From Acinetobacter lanii (lineage in GTDB: Bacteria > Pseudomonadota > Gammaproteobacteria > Pseudomonadales > Moraxellaceae), in the NCBI RefSeq assembly GCF_011578285.1, contig NZ_CP049916.1:3224001-3288000 (forward strand): a stretch of 64,000 nt of DNA, read 5' to 3'. Numbering within the stretch: position 1 is the first letter of the stretch; the number at the start of each line of letters is the position of its first letter. Shown here in pieces: positions 1-11,641 of the stretch. The notes under the pieces are model-generated. The model made no database searches. It saw only the letters and a program-made list of their open reading frames with translations, and was not told the origin of the DNA. The position numbers and the translations under genes were made by a program.

Positions 1-138
1 CTTAAGCAAAGTTACCAATGGTGTATGACCCGGCATAATACCAAGTTCACCACTTGCACCTTTAGCAATTAGCATAGTTACAGTGCCTGAGTACAAAGAC
101 TCTTTAACACTTACAACGTCACATTGCATAGTCGCCAT
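1..138 (-). CDS. atpC: ATP synthase epsilon subunit, 3' part outside window
   Basis: This is the N-terminal 46 codons of the F1 epsilon subunit; the rest lies beyond position 1. The reading begins MATMQCDVVSVKESLYSGTV and contains the family motif GELGIMPGHTPLV. Epsilon is the rotor subunit that couples gamma to the c-ring and can inhibit ATP hydrolysis. The start is the ATG complementary to 136-138, preceded by an AGGAG ribosome site. It follows atpD by 26 bases as the last gene of the atp operon. The identification is firm despite truncation. Confidence 0.93.
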   Translation of the reverse strand, partial: MATMQCDVVSVKESLYSGTVTMLIAKGASGELGIMPGHTPLVTLLK

Positions 139-164
139 GAGAATCTCCTAAATTAGGGAACTAA

Positions 165-1574
<1,410 letters not shown>

Positions 1575-1585
1575 TCAAAATAATG

Positions 1586-2455
1586 TTAAACGGCAGCGGC
1601 ACCACCAACGATCTCAGAAATTTCCTGAGTAATCGCGGCTTGACGCAGCTTGTTATAAATAAGTTGTAGGCTCTTGATGATTTCACCTGCGTTGTCGGTT
1701 GCAGCTTTCATTGCCACCATACGTGCAGATTGTTCACAAGCGATGTTTTCAATAACACCTTGATACACCACAGACTCGATGTAACGAACCAACAAACCAT
1801 TTAAGAGCTCTTCAGCTCCTGGTTCGTAGATATAATCCCAACCGTATTGACGGTTTAGATCCTCGCTCTCTTCAGCTGGTGCTAAAGGAACAAGTTGTTC
1901 GATTTTTTGGTTTTGAGTCATGGCGTTGACAAAGCCGTTAGACACAAGATAAATACGATCTAACTCGCCTTTATCGAAAGCGTCCAACATCACCTGTACA
2001 GAACCAGACAACTGTTCAAGACTCGGCGCATCACCTACGTTTGTAGTCGCACCCAGCACTTTACCGCCGTAGTTTTTAAAAAACGAAACCGCTTTTTGAC
2101 CAATCAAAGCAAATTGAACTTCAATTGACTGCTCTTGTTGCTGTTGAATGTGTTTAACCACTTTCTTGAACAAGTTAATGTTCAAACCACCAGCAAGGCC
2201 GCGATCTGATGACACAATGATATAGCCAACGCGTTTTACAGGGCGTTCAACCATATAACGGTGTTTGTATTCAGGGTTCGCTTGAACCAAGTGAGCAATT
2301 ACACGGTGCATATTTTCGGCATACGGACGGCCTTGAGCCATGCGCTCTTGCGCACGACGCATCTTAGAAGCTGCTACCATCTGCATCGCGCGAGTAATTT
2401 TCTGCGTGCTTTTGATACTAGCTACTTTGGCGCGAATTTCTTTTAAATTTGCCAT
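1586..2455 (-). CDS. atpG: ATP synthase F1 gamma subunit
   Basis: This is the central rotor shaft of F1, 289 residues, the normal size. The N-terminus ([20 protein letters not shown], then [12 protein letters not shown]) and the C-terminus ([18 protein letters not shown]) are the two conserved coiled-coil strands that form the axle inside the alpha3beta3 ring. The middle carries the [11 protein letters not shown] motif. It lies between atpA and atpD, all minus strand. About 90 bases separate it from atpA, and I see no terminator in that gap. Confidence 0.97.
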   Translation of the reverse strand: MANLKEIRAKVASIKSTQKITRAMQMVAASKMRRAQERMAQGRPYAENMHRVIAHLVQANPEYKHRYMVERPVKRVGYIIVSSDRGLAGGLNINLFKKVVKHIQQQQEQSIEVQFALIGQKAVSFFKNYGGKVLGATTNVGDAPSLEQLSGSVQVMLDAFDKGELDRIYLVSNGFVNAMTQNQKIEQLVPLAPAEESEDLNRQYGWDYIYEPGAEELLNGLLVRYIESVVYQGVIENIACEQSARMVAMKAATDNAGEIIKSLQLIYNKLRQAAITQEISEIVGGAAAV

Positions 2456-2544
2456 ACGCTTAACCTAGTATTCGAAAGCTCTTTCGAGCTTCCGAAGGTT
2501 GATTCCGTGAACCAAACCAACACTAAATTTCAACAGGTTGAAAA

Positions 2545-4089
2545 TTAGTAAGTTTGAGTCGCTTTAAAGCTTTCAACACCTGCTTTGATTGCTGCTTCGA
2601 TTTCTTTGCTGTAGTTGCCAGTGTTATCGATGTCTTGCATTAACGCAGCATGTTCTGAACGGAAGTAAGAAATTAACGCAGTATCAAAGTCTACGATTTT
2701 CTTAACGTCTACGTCAGCCATGTAACCTTCGTTAGATGCATAGATTGACACAGCTTGGTCAGCAATTGAGTATGGAGCATATTGTTTTTGCTTCATTAAC
2801 TCAGTTACACGTTGACCATGCTCAAGTTGTTTACGCGTTGCTTCATCAAGGTCAGAAGCGAACTGAGCAAACGCAGCCAATTCACGGTATTGCGCCAAAG
2901 CAGTACGGATACCACCAGACAATTTTTTGATGATCTTGGTTTGCGCAGAACCACCAACACGAGATACAGAGATACCCGCGTTCACAGCAGGACGAATACC
3001 TGCGTTGAATAATGATGTTTCTAGGAAGATCTGACCATCAGTAATTGAAATTACGTTCGTTGGTACGAATGCAGATACGTCACCTGCTTGAGTTTCAATA
3101 ATTGGCAATGCAGTTAATGAACCAGTTTGGCCTTTAACTTCACCATTAGTGAATTTCTCAACGTAGTCAGCAGATACACGAGAAGCACGTTCAAGTAGAC
3201 GACTATGAAGATAGAATACGTCACCTGGATAAGCTTCACGACCTGGTGGACGACGTAAAAGCAATGAAATTTGACGGTAAGCAACTGCTTGCTTAGACAA
3301 ATCATCATAAATGATCAGAGCATCTTCACCGCGGTCACGGAAGTATTCACCCATTGTACAGCCAGAGTATGGAGCCAAATACAACATTGCTGCTGGATCG
3401 GCTGCAGCTGCTGCTACAACAGTTGTATACGCCATAGCGCCAGTTTCTTCTAGCTTGCGCACAACGTTAGCGATAGTCGATTGTTTTTGACCAATTGCTA
3501 CGTATACACATTTAATGCCAGAGTTTTTCTGAGCGATGATCGCATCGATCGCCATTGCTGTTTTACCAGTTTGACGGTCACCAATGATCAACTCACGTTG
3601 ACCACGACCCACTGGAATCATTGTATCTACTGATTTATAACCAGTTTGTACAGGTTCATCCACTGATTGACGCCAAATTACGCCTGGTGCTACTTTTTCA
3701 ACAGCATCAGTTAATTTTGCATCGATCGGGCCTTTACCATCAATTGGGTTACCCAAAGCATCGACTACACGGCCTAAAAGTTCTGGACCAACCGGAACTT
3801 CTAATACACGACCTGTGCAACGAGCTTTTTGACCTTCTTGAAGGCTCAAGTAGTTACCTAAAACAACGACGCCCACTGAATCCTGTTCTAGGTTCAGTGC
3901 CATACCATAAAGGCCGCCGTCGAATTCGATCATTTCACCGTACATTGCATCAGCAAGGCCGTGAATACGCACAATACCGTCGGAAACCATAACAATGGTC
4001 CCTTCGTTCTTAGCGGTTGCGCTGGTGTCCAGATCGCCGATACGCTGTTTAATGAGCGCACTGATCTCGGATGGATTCAGTTGTTGCAT
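2545..4089 (-). CDS. atpA: ATP synthase F1 alpha subunit
   Basis: This is the non-catalytic nucleotide-binding alpha subunit of F1. I place the start at the ATG complementary to 4087-4089, giving 514 residues beginning [17 protein letters not shown], as in other gammaproteobacteria. A GAGG ribosome site lies nine bases upstream. An in-frame TTG five codons further upstream overlaps that ribosome site and is unlikely to be used. The P-loop [10 protein letters not shown] and the conserved [20 protein letters not shown] segment are intact. The order atpH-atpA-atpG is canonical. Confidence 0.97.
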   Translation of the reverse strand: MQQLNPSEISALIKQRIGDLDTSATAKNEGTIVMVSDGIVRIHGLADAMYGEMIEFDGGLYGMALNLEQDSVGVVVLGNYLSLQEGQKARCTGRVLEVPVGPELLGRVVDALGNPIDGKGPIDAKLTDAVEKVAPGVIWRQSVDEPVQTGYKSVDTMIPVGRGQRELIIGDRQTGKTAMAIDAIIAQKNSGIKCVYVAIGQKQSTIANVVRKLEETGAMAYTTVVAAAAADPAAMLYLAPYSGCTMGEYFRDRGEDALIIYDDLSKQAVAYRQISLLLRRPPGREAYPGDVFYLHSRLLERASRVSADYVEKFTNGEVKGQTGSLTALPIIETQAGDVSAFVPTNVISITDGQIFLETSLFNAGIRPAVNAGISVSRVGGSAQTKIIKKLSGGIRTALAQYRELAAFAQFASDLDEATRKQLEHGQRVTELMKQKQYAPYSIADQAVSIYASNEGYMADVDVKKIVDFDTALISYFRSEHAALMQDIDNTGNYSKEIEAAIKAGVESFKATQTY

Positions 4090-4138
4090 TGCGCTATACC
4101 TCAATCTTTAATAAGTTTCAGTCTTCTTCTTATGCAAA

Positions 4139-4675
4139 TTATGCAAGAAGACGAGTCCGCATTTTTTCAAGCTTGTTAAGCGCAGAATCATCTATCACTT
4201 GGTCACCTGCCCGAATAACAACACCTGCGATTAATGCAGGGTTTACTTCAACAGTTGCTTTCACTTCTGCGTTAAAACGTTTTTTTAACGCGTCAACAAG
4301 CAATTGCTCTTGAACTGAAGTGATTGGTAACGCAGTTTCAATTACCACATCAACCACGTTGTTATTCTGTGATTTAAGCAGTTCATACTCAGCTTCAATC
4401 TCAGGTAAAAGTGACAAACGATCATTTTCAGCTAAAAGTGTCAAAAAGTTAGACACTTCAGCAGTTTGACTTTCACCTAAAACTTTTGCAAAAAGATTCA
4501 CTTGCTCTACAGGAGTAAGCTCAGGGCGACTCAAGTAAGCGGAAAATGCTTCATCTTGCACCGCAGCACTAAGCACTTGTAACACATTAGACCAATTGTC
4601 AGTCGCACCTTGCTCAGAAGCGAAAGCAAATGCTGCTTTGGCATACGGGCGTGCTAACGTCAAGAGTTCAGCCAT
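4139..4675 (-). CDS. atpH: ATP synthase delta subunit
   Basis: Delta subunit (OSCP-like), 178 residues. It links the top of F1 to the peripheral b-subunit stalk. The N-terminal helical domain begins [19 protein letters not shown], and the C-terminus has the family pattern [26 protein letters not shown]. It begins 11 bases downstream of the atpF stop, consistent with translational coupling. Position and sequence agree, so I am confident. Confidence 0.96.
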   Translation of the reverse strand: MAELLTLARPYAKAAFAFASEQGATDNWSNVLQVLSAAVQDEAFSAYLSRPELTPVEQVNLFAKVLGESQTAEVSNFLTLLAENDRLSLLPEIEAEYELLKSQNNNVVDVVIETALPITSVQEQLLVDALKKRFNAEVKATVEVNPALIAGVVIRAGDQVIDDSALNKLEKMRTRLLA

Positions 4676-4686
4676 AATCGCCTCGC

Positions 4687-5157
4687 TTAAAGTTTAGCAG
4701 CCAGCTGAGTCAGCATGGCATTGTGAGCTTCTGCATCAACTTGTTGGTTCAGAATTTTCTCTGCACCAGTTACTGCAAGAGCAGCCACTTGTTGACGTAA
4801 TTCTTCGCGAGCAGCATTGATTTCAGTATCAACAGCGTCTTTAGCTTGTTGACGAATACGTTCACCTTCAGCAGATGCTTGAGTACGCGCGTCTTCAACC
4901 AATTGTGCTGCACGACGGTTCGCTTGTTCAATCAATTGAGCCGCTTGTGCTTTCGCTGCGTCTAATTCAGCTTTCACCTGAGCTTGCGCATCCGCAAGAT
5001 CAGCTTTTGCCTTCTCAGCCGCATTTAAGCCATCAGCGATTTTACGCTGACGCTCACTAATCGCATTGATTAGTGGTGGCCAAACAAACTTCATGCAGAA
5101 TGCAACAAAAATCGCAAACGCAATCGCTTGGCCAAACAATGTGAGGTTGATATTCAT
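4687..5157 (-). CDS. atpF: ATP synthase Fo b subunit
   Basis: b subunit of Fo, 156 residues. A single N-terminal membrane helix (about residues 5-25, [20 protein letters not shown]) is followed by a long charged, alanine-rich helix that dimerises into the peripheral stator stalk. The polar segment is rich in A, K, E and Q with no proline after the first third, as expected for the coiled coil. It sits between atpE and atpH in the normal order. Confidence 0.96.
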   Translation of the reverse strand: MNINLTLFGQAIAFAIFVAFCMKFVWPPLINAISERQRKIADGLNAAEKAKADLADAQAQVKAELDAAKAQAAQLIEQANRRAAQLVEDARTQASAEGERIRQQAKDAVDTEINAAREELRQQVAALAVTGAEKILNQQVDAEAHNAMLTQLAAKL

Positions 5158-5196
5158 TGCAAATTCCTCAAATAGTGAATTTCGGAATTAAGCTGA

Positions 5197-5478
<282 letters not shown>

Positions 5479-5530
5479 TCAAAACTAAGAATCATCTAAC
5501 CATTAGGTAATAATTAGACAATAAATACAA

Positions 5531-6409
<879 letters not shown>

Positions 6410-6516
6410 TCACACCTGGTCAATGTCAAATACAAATATAGAGAAAGCGAACATCGCGTGCTGCTTGATATCTCGCTCAACTCCAAAAAACTTTTCAATT
6501 TTTGTTGTGATTAAAC

Positions 6517-6909
6517 TCATTTTGATAGGCGTGACGACCAAAAAGGTGCGACCCACGACATGGTCTGAACGAGTATAAAACCACAAAACAATGCGACCGC
6601 TGACAACGGTTTAACATTGGTTAAAATCAAAATGAATCCAACAATCACAATTGCAAACTTACCGAGCATACCTCGATACATGTTCGACAGAACCTGTTTC
6701 GATGCTCTTGCACCTGCAGCTCGGAACGACTGCCATGAAAAATAACAACTGGCCAGCCAAGAAACGAGCGCACCAAGTGCGGCGCTTAAAGCTGCAGTCG
6801 AGTCTTTCAAGACCCACGCTATCAAGGCTGAAACAGGTATCATACATGCTTGCAAGATGACTAAAGCTTTCGCTAATCGTCGGTCAATCAAGCGACTAGT
6901 TCGGCTCAT
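6517..6909 (-). CDS. atpI: ATP synthase subunit I
   Basis: A 130-residue protein with four predicted hydrophobic helices (about 15-35, 38-58, 80-98, 103-122), matching the AtpI/UncI family that assists c-ring assembly. It starts MSRTSRLIDRRLAKALVILQ. It is the promoter-proximal gene of the atp operon, directly below the promoter described at 6973-7001. The family is poorly conserved in sequence, so the call rests on size, topology and position. Confidence 0.88.
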   Translation of the reverse strand: MSRTSRLIDRRLAKALVILQACMIPVSALIAWVLKDSTAALSAALGALVSWLASCYFSWQSFRAAGARASKQVLSNMYRGMLGKFAIVIVGFILILTNVKPLSAVALFCGFILVQTMSWVAPFWSSRLSK

Positions 6910-6972
6910 TTTTACTCACTTAAAGCATTCATGCTTGACAAGTTTGGCTGATGATTATTTTTAATCGCAGGC

Positions 6973-7001
6973 ATTATAGAGTTACACCCCTGAACATGCA
7001 A
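6973..7001 (-). promoter_or_regulatory. sigma70 promoter of the atp operon
   Basis: On the minus strand TTGCAT (complement of 6996-7001) and a perfect TATAAT (complement of 6973-6978) are separated by exactly 17 bases. Transcription would begin near 6965, about 55 bases before the atpI start. No other gene lies between, so this is the likely main atp promoter. Confidence 0.75.
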
Positions 7002-7007
7002 TCATTT

Positions 7008-7030
7008 CCCGACCTAAGTCGGGTATTTTT
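7008..7030. terminator. Hairpin between atp promoter and znuA
   Basis: A perfect 6-bp stem CCCGAC/GTCGGG with loop CTAA (7008-7023) is followed on the plus strand by TATTTTT. The T-tract is on the plus side, although the gene needing termination (znuA) runs on the minus strand, where the stem is followed by AAATGATT. It may still insulate znuA from the atp promoter, but it is a poor canonical minus-strand terminator. Confidence 0.45.
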
Positions 7031-7077
7031 AAAACTTATAATGCCGTACATATATACAATTATCGCTTGTTTTTAAA

Positions 7078-7920
7078 TCATTTACGGTCATTTTTGAGAC
7101 AATTCTGGGTCTTTTGTGCCAAATTGCTCCATGCTGTTAAGAAATCAGTATGTTGTGCAAAACTTTCATCCACTGCCTCAAAGCTCACATTTCCGAGCTT
7201 TTTATACTGATTTGCACTGGCATTCGACTCTGCAAGCAGGCACATTTTGGCTTGTGGACGGTGATCATTGAGATATTTGATCTGCGCAATGGTCGGTGCC
7301 ATATGTGGGTCATCAGTCAATGCACCGGCAAATTTCAAATGCAATGCGCCTTCCAAATACTGATAGGCATCATGGAAAGACCAGTACGGTTGTGCGACCG
7401 CATGACGGCGAAATTGATTTGAAGTGCTTAACATCTGTTGGGCAAAATGTTGGGCATTTTTAAAATACGCGGCTTTATGTTCAGGATGTTGTTGTGAACG
7501 AAGCGCTGCAATAAAAAAGCCAATGCGTACTGCATTGTTCGGATCAAGCCAAACATGGGTGTCGATGGTATTTTTCAGCGCCACGCCACGTGGATTACGC
7601 AATGGCAAAGTGTTTAACACGCCTGCATTTAATAAAGGCACAGCATAGGGATTTTGCTTTAACACATTGGTCAGTGGCGCTTCATGTGCTTGCCCTAACC
7701 AAATCACAAGAGATGACTCTTGAATCATTTTGCGGTGTGCTGGGGTCAGTTGGACATCATGCCCAGTTTGATGATCCAAAAGCAGTTTTGGCTCCTCTAC
7801 CCCTCGTGTAATTTCTTTCGCAATCAAATAAATAGGATGTGTCGAAATGACCATAGGTGCTTGAGCCCAACTACTCAATGCAAATAGGGACAATAGACTG
7901 AAAGCGATCAGACGCAACAT
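7078..7920 (-). CDS. znuA: Zinc ABC transporter substrate-binding protein
   Basis: Periplasmic zinc-binding protein of the cluster A-I (ZnuA) family, delivering Zn2+ to ZnuBC. I start at the ATG complementary to 7918-7920 (280 residues) because it gives a clean signal peptide, MLRLIAFSLLSLFALSSWA, with cleavage before QAPMV. Upstream alternatives are the ATG at 7945-7947 and a TTG at 7960-7962, but both overlap the Zur box and probably lie upstream of the transcription start. Likely zinc ligands are His54 (GHDVQLTPAH), His122 (DTHVWLDP) and His183 (SFHDAYQY). The long histidine-rich loop of E. coli ZnuA is absent. It is divergent from zur-znuCB. Confidence 0.92.
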   Translation of the reverse strand: MLRLIAFSLLSLFALSSWAQAPMVISTHPIYLIAKEITRGVEEPKLLLDHQTGHDVQLTPAHRKMIQESSLVIWLGQAHEAPLTNVLKQNPYAVPLLNAGVLNTLPLRNPRGVALKNTIDTHVWLDPNNAVRIGFFIAALRSQQHPEHKAAYFKNAQHFAQQMLSTSNQFRRHAVAQPYWSFHDAYQYLEGALHLKFAGALTDDPHMAPTIAQIKYLNDHRPQAKMCLLAESNASANQYKKLGNVSFEAVDESFAQHTDFLTAWSNLAQKTQNCLKNDRK

Positions 7921-7946
7921 GGGAGAAAATACCACTGTGAATTTCA

Positions 7947-7961
7947 TGTTATAATATAACA
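7947..7961. promoter_or_regulatory. Zur box (zinc-responsive operator)
   Basis: TGTTATAATATAACA is a perfect 15-bp palindrome that fits the gammaproteobacterial Zur operator core TGTTATAnTATAACA. It sits just upstream of znuA and overlaps its probable -10 region (TATATT/TATAAT read on the minus strand). A Zn-Zur dimer bound here would block znuA transcription. The zur-znuCB start is about 100 bases away, and I see no second box there. Confidence 0.85.
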
Positions 7962-8057
7962 AAAGTTGAAAAATGCCTATGCCGTTCGTAAGTTGTTATG
8001 GCTTCATGCTATGATTTACGGCTATTTTCTTTGCGATAAAAACTCTTGAGGTCAGCA

Positions 8058-8549
8058 ATGAGCGTCTGTTCACATGAACATCATGACACCTTACATGGCG
8101 TACATGATCACCCAAATGTAGAGATTCGTTTGGCTGAAGCTGAATCGATTTGTACCGCCGCAGGTGCACGTCTGACCCCACTGCGTAAAGAAGTTTTAGA
8201 ACTGATTTTAAATGCCTCAGGGCCTGTCGGAGCCTATGACCTTTTGGCCAAGCTCAAGGGTAATGCTGACCGCCCTGCTGCCCCACCCACCGTGTATCGC
8301 ACACTGGATTTTTTATTAGAAAAAGGCTTTATTCATCGTTTAACCTCGATTAATGCCTATATCCCCTGCTGTCATCCACGTGCCGGACACCAAGCGGCGT
8401 TCTTGATTTGCTCTGAATGTCATGCAGTAAAAGAAGCTTCAGCGTCAGGCTTGATCCATGAATTGGATGCTTTGGCGCATTCTGACCAATTTAAAGCCCA
8501 TCACAGCATTATTGAAATTTCAGGAATCTGTCAGCAGTGTTCGAAGTAG
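8058..8549 (+). CDS. zur: Zinc uptake regulator, Fur family
   Basis: Fur-family repressor, 163 residues from the ATG at 8058, which has GAGG eight bases upstream; a TTG at 8046 is in frame but overlaps that site. A winged-helix DNA-binding half (ARLTPLRKEVLELIL, then PPTVYRTLDFLLEKGFIHR) is followed by a dimerisation half with two CxxC pairs (CSEC and CQQC) for the structural zinc. The N-terminus is His-rich (CSHEHHD). Its linkage to znuCB and divergence from znuA identify it as Zur rather than Fur. Its end overlaps the znuC start by 13 bases. Confidence 0.94.
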   Translation: MSVCSHEHHDTLHGVHDHPNVEIRLAEAESICTAAGARLTPLRKEVLELILNASGPVGAYDLLAKLKGNADRPAAPPTVYRTLDFLLEKGFIHRLTSINAYIPCCHPRAGHQAAFLICSECHAVKEASASGLIHELDALAHSDQFKAHHSIIEISGICQQCSK

Positions 8550-9316
8550 TCCCTGCACCTGCGCTGATTGAACTTGCGCAAATCAATGTTCGCATCGATG
8601 AGCGAGACATTCTGAAAAATATTGATTTCGCTATTGGCGAGAAAGAGATTGTCACGCTGATTGGCCCCAATGGTGCAGGTAAATCGACCCTGATCAAGAT
8701 TATTTTGGGCATTGTCAAACCCAATTCGGGTAAAATTCACAGTCAAAAACAATTAAAACTGGCTTACGTGCCACAGAAGTTTAATCCTTCGCATAGCTTA
8801 CCGCTGCGTGTCAAAGATTTATTGGATCTAGAGCCCTGCCCTACTGCAATACGTGCTGAAATTATTCGTGATACCGGCATTGCCAAACTGCAACATTCTA
8901 AAGTACAGCAGTTGTCAGGTGGCGAGCGCCAACGCGTACTTCTAGCTCGTGCCTTATTACGTCAGCCAAATCTGTTAGTCCTTGATGAACCGATGCAAGG
9001 GTTGGACATTCAGTCTGAAGCTGAACTGTATGACTATGTGCGAAGCCTACCTGAACGTTATGGTTGTTCCATTTTGATCGTATCGCATGATTTGCAATGG
9101 GTCATGCAAGGCACACAACGTGTGGTGTGTTTAAACAAACATATCTGTTGTAGTGGTCTGCCAGATTCGATTCAACAGCACCCTGAGTATCAGGCCATCT
9201 TTGGTACCAACCGTGTGTTCTACCATCATCATCATGATCATTGTGGTCACGGTGATACCGCAACGCCTTGTCAGCATGATCCTCGCCCACACATTCACCC
9301 TGAACCGGAAGCTTAA
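8537..9316 (+). CDS. znuC: Zinc ABC transporter ATP-binding protein
   Basis: ATPase of the zinc importer, 259 residues. Walker A GPNGAGKST is at 43-51, the signature LSGGERQRV begins at 126, and Walker B LLVLDEP is at 146-152. I use the GTG at 8537, which overlaps the zur stop and implies coupling; a shorter start a few codons in cannot be excluded. The last 30 residues are His/Asp/Cys-rich (YHHHHDHCGHGD and further His), a tail that could bind zinc. znuB follows after 3 bases. Confidence 0.94.
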   Translation: MFEVVPAPALIELAQINVRIDERDILKNIDFAIGEKEIVTLIGPNGAGKSTLIKIILGIVKPNSGKIHSQKQLKLAYVPQKFNPSHSLPLRVKDLLDLEPCPTAIRAEIIRDTGIAKLQHSKVQQLSGGERQRVLLARALLRQPNLLVLDEPMQGLDIQSEAELYDYVRSLPERYGCSILIVSHDLQWVMQGTQRVVCLNKHICCSGLPDSIQQHPEYQAIFGTNRVFYHHHHDHCGHGDTATPCQHDPRPHIHPEPEA

Positions 9317-9319
9317 GCC

Positions 9320-10120
9320 ATGATGGAATGGTTACAAATTCTATTGCCTGCATGGACCATGGGAACGCTATTGGTATTTCTAACAGCTCCACTCGGCTGT
9401 TTGATGTTATGGCGCAGAATGTCATTTTTTGCTGATACCATGGCACACGGTACCTTACTTGGGGTTGCGATTGCAGGTGTTCTTGCCCTCCCCCTCTGGG
9501 TCGGTGTCACCTTTACAGCATTACTCTTGGTGGGTGTGCTTTGGGTCTTGCATGATCCTCGCTTACCCAATGATGCACTCCTTGCACTCTGTTCTGCGAC
9601 CTTGCTTTGCTCAGGTCTATTGTTGATTCAGCATTTGCCTGCACTCCGTCCTGAACTTCTTAGCTATTTATTTGGCGATCTACTCACGATTTCATGGTCA
9701 GATTTGCCGATGTTTGTGTTGGTGATCATCGGTGCATTGGCGGTGCTATGGAAAAATTGGAAAGCACAGATTCATATTGCGATTGACCCTGATATTGCCG
9801 TGAGTGAGGGCATCAATGCCAAGTGGCAACGTTTGATCTTTATGATTTTGTTGGCACTGTTTACCGTACTTGCACTCAGAGCAGTCGGTTCATTATTGAT
9901 GGGTGCCTTATTAGTCATTCCAGCCTTGACTGCACGCTTACTGGCACATTCTCCAAAACAGATGGTGATGTGGGCGTTCATCGTGGCGCAAGTGGGGGTT
10001 ACAGTAGGCTTATGGTCGAGTGCAGGACTGAATATCGCAACCGGTTTAAGTATCGTGCTCACCATGTCGATACTGTTTGCACTGATTTTTATTGTGCAAA
10101 AAATCAAAAAAATAGCGTGA
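9320..10120 (+). CDS. znuB: Zinc ABC transporter permease
   Basis: Membrane component of the zinc importer, ABC-3 family, 266 residues with seven to eight hydrophobic helices. The N-terminus has the family motif APLGCLMLWRRMSFFADTMAHG, and the later SLLMGALLVIPALTARLLA segment contacts the ATPase. It is the last gene of zur-znuC-znuB, followed eight bases later by a strong hairpin terminator. Expression should rise when Zur loses zinc. Confidence 0.94.
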   Translation: MMEWLQILLPAWTMGTLLVFLTAPLGCLMLWRRMSFFADTMAHGTLLGVAIAGVLALPLWVGVTFTALLLVGVLWVLHDPRLPNDALLALCSATLLCSGLLLIQHLPALRPELLSYLFGDLLTISWSDLPMFVLVIIGALAVLWKNWKAQIHIAIDPDIAVSEGINAKWQRLIFMILLALFTVLALRAVGSLLMGALLVIPALTARLLAHSPKQMVMWAFIVAQVGVTVGLWSSAGLNIATGLSIVLTMSILFALIFIVQKIKKIA

Positions 10121-10127
10121 TGCTGAT

Positions 10128-10162
10128 AAAAAAAGAGCGACTCGATTGGGTCGCTTTTTTTA
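10128..10162. terminator. Bidirectional terminator between znuB and LysE exporter
   Basis: AGCGAC (10136-10141) pairs with GTCGCT (10150-10155), preceded by a run of A and followed by a run of seven T. It works in both directions for the convergent genes on either side. Confidence 0.85.
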
Positions 10163-10165
10163 CAT

Positions 10166-10783
10166 CTATAACCATTGAGATAAAGAGCTATAAAGTCCAT
10201 ATATTGCAATGATCATCAGGATCAAACCACATAATCCCAAAACTTTGGAATAATGCTGGCTTTGCGAGAGTCGATTAAACATCAGATACACCACCGACAA
10301 GGTCATAAAATCGAGAATAATCCATGCCACCACTAAGATGGTTAAGCTGACATTAATATCTTGATGAATTCCAATAAACTGTGGGAAGAAAGAGGAGAAG
10401 AAAATAATATCTTTGGGATTCGATATACCGACCAAAAAGCCTTTCTTGAGTCCACCATCTACTGGCTTTAGGGTTTGAATGGCTTGATCTTGAGATTGAA
10501 TAACTTCTTTTAAAATGTCATAGCCCAGATAGGCGATATACACACATCCCAATACTTTAATACCAATGAGTAAGCTTTCATTAACATTCAGCATGCCCTT
10601 TAAAATACAGATCGAGATTGCAATCAGAACTAGTGAGGCTAAATTGGTGCCTAAAATCGTTTCAAGCGCTTTTCGATAACCGCCTTTTAAGCCCGCACTC
10701 GCCACCAAAATCATTACAGGACCGGGGGTGGCGATCATAATCATCACGCTGATCACATACAGATAAAATTCAAAATAGTTCAT
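10166..10783 (-). CDS. LysE/RhtB family amino-acid exporter
   Basis: A 205-residue inner-membrane protein with six hydrophobic segments and the LysE/RhtB N-terminal signature (IATPGPVMILVASAGLKGGY). The FLVGISNPKDIIFFSSFFPQF segment is the second family hallmark. Members export amino acids or small metabolites by proton antiport, but the substrate cannot be read from sequence. A second family member follows upstream after 70 bases on the same strand. The two are too divergent to be a recent duplication. Confidence 0.88.
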   Translation of the reverse strand: MNYFEFYLYVISVMIMIATPGPVMILVASAGLKGGYRKALETILGTNLASLVLIAISICILKGMLNVNESLLIGIKVLGCVYIAYLGYDILKEVIQSQDQAIQTLKPVDGGLKKGFLVGISNPKDIIFFSSFFPQFIGIHQDINVSLTILVVAWIILDFMTLSVVYLMFNRLSQSQHYSKVLGLCGLILMIIAIYGLYSSLSQWL

Positions 10784-10853
10784 GTATTATCACGATTTCT
10801 TAAACTCAAACCGCCCTTCCCTCGTATGTATTTTTATTTTGAACATTTAAAAG

Positions 10854-11474
10854 TTATTGGTGTACCAAACTCAGCAGACTTGCGGCACAAGCAAATAAAA
10901 TCGCAAACATTCGATTCATATACTTTTGCTGTTTCGGTGATTTCAACAAGCGTAAAACTTTTGCTGCAAGTCCGGTATAACCTGCCATCACAATCAGATC
11001 AATGGTCATCATCGTCAATGCCATAATGATGTATTGAATCGGTTGCGGTTTAGATAAATCTAAGAACTGCGGTAAAACCGCCAACAAAAATACAATCGCT
11101 TTAGGATTGCTCATATTGACCAAAAAGCCATGAAAGACCAATTTGCCAATCGATTTCTGTTTCTGTTCTACTTGAATGTCAATCGACTGGCTTGGTGCAG
11201 TCCACTGTAAATAAGCTAAATACAAAAGGTAAAGTACCCCAAACCATTTCACAGCCAGAAAAGCCCAAGGTGATGTCGCAAATAAAACCCCGACCCCTGC
11301 GGCAACAATCGCAATTTGCACCAATAACGCCAGTTGCAAACCGAGCGCATTCCAATAGCCACGTTTAAAACCATAGTTGAGTCCACTCGACATGGAAGAA
11401 ATCGCACCCGCACCCGGTGAAATACTAATGACCCAACATGCCAACATATAGGCAAACCACATTTGGTACGACAT
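10854..11474 (-). CDS. LysE/RhtB family exporter
   Basis: A 206-residue protein of the same transporter family with six membrane helices. The N-terminal motif is SPGAGAISSMSSGLNYGFKR, where the usual PGP is SPGAG. The FLVNMSNPKAIVFLLAVLPQF motif is typical. Substrate unknown. No strong ribosome site is visible before the ATG. It is divergent from the DyP peroxidase gene, with 167 bases between them. Confidence 0.87.
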   Translation of the reverse strand: MSYQMWFAYMLACWVISISPGAGAISSMSSGLNYGFKRGYWNALGLQLALLVQIAIVAAGVGVLFATSPWAFLAVKWFGVLYLLYLAYLQWTAPSQSIDIQVEQKQKSIGKLVFHGFLVNMSNPKAIVFLLAVLPQFLDLSKPQPIQYIIMALTMMTIDLIVMAGYTGLAAKVLRLLKSPKQQKYMNRMFAILFACAASLLSLVHQ

Positions 11475-11641
11475 AACGATTTAAAAGCAATTTTGGAAAA
11501 CGTATCGCATTATAAATGTTATAAAGATTGTGATTTAAACAATTTTGCGCTGAGCTAAGATCTAGATTACCCTAGATGTGATTTAGCTTAATCCGATATA
11601 CATTCGAAACGAAGATAATAAATTGAGGAGCCATCTTTCAC

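Noticed and set aside
4090..4104. TTG start extending atpA by five codons
   Set aside because: The TTG overlaps the ribosome site of the ATG at 4087-4089, which gives the conserved N-terminus.
7921..7962. Longer znuA start codons (TTG at 7960-7962, ATG at 7945-7947)
   Set aside because: Both overlap the Zur operator and spoil or extend the signal peptide; the promoter probably lies over them.
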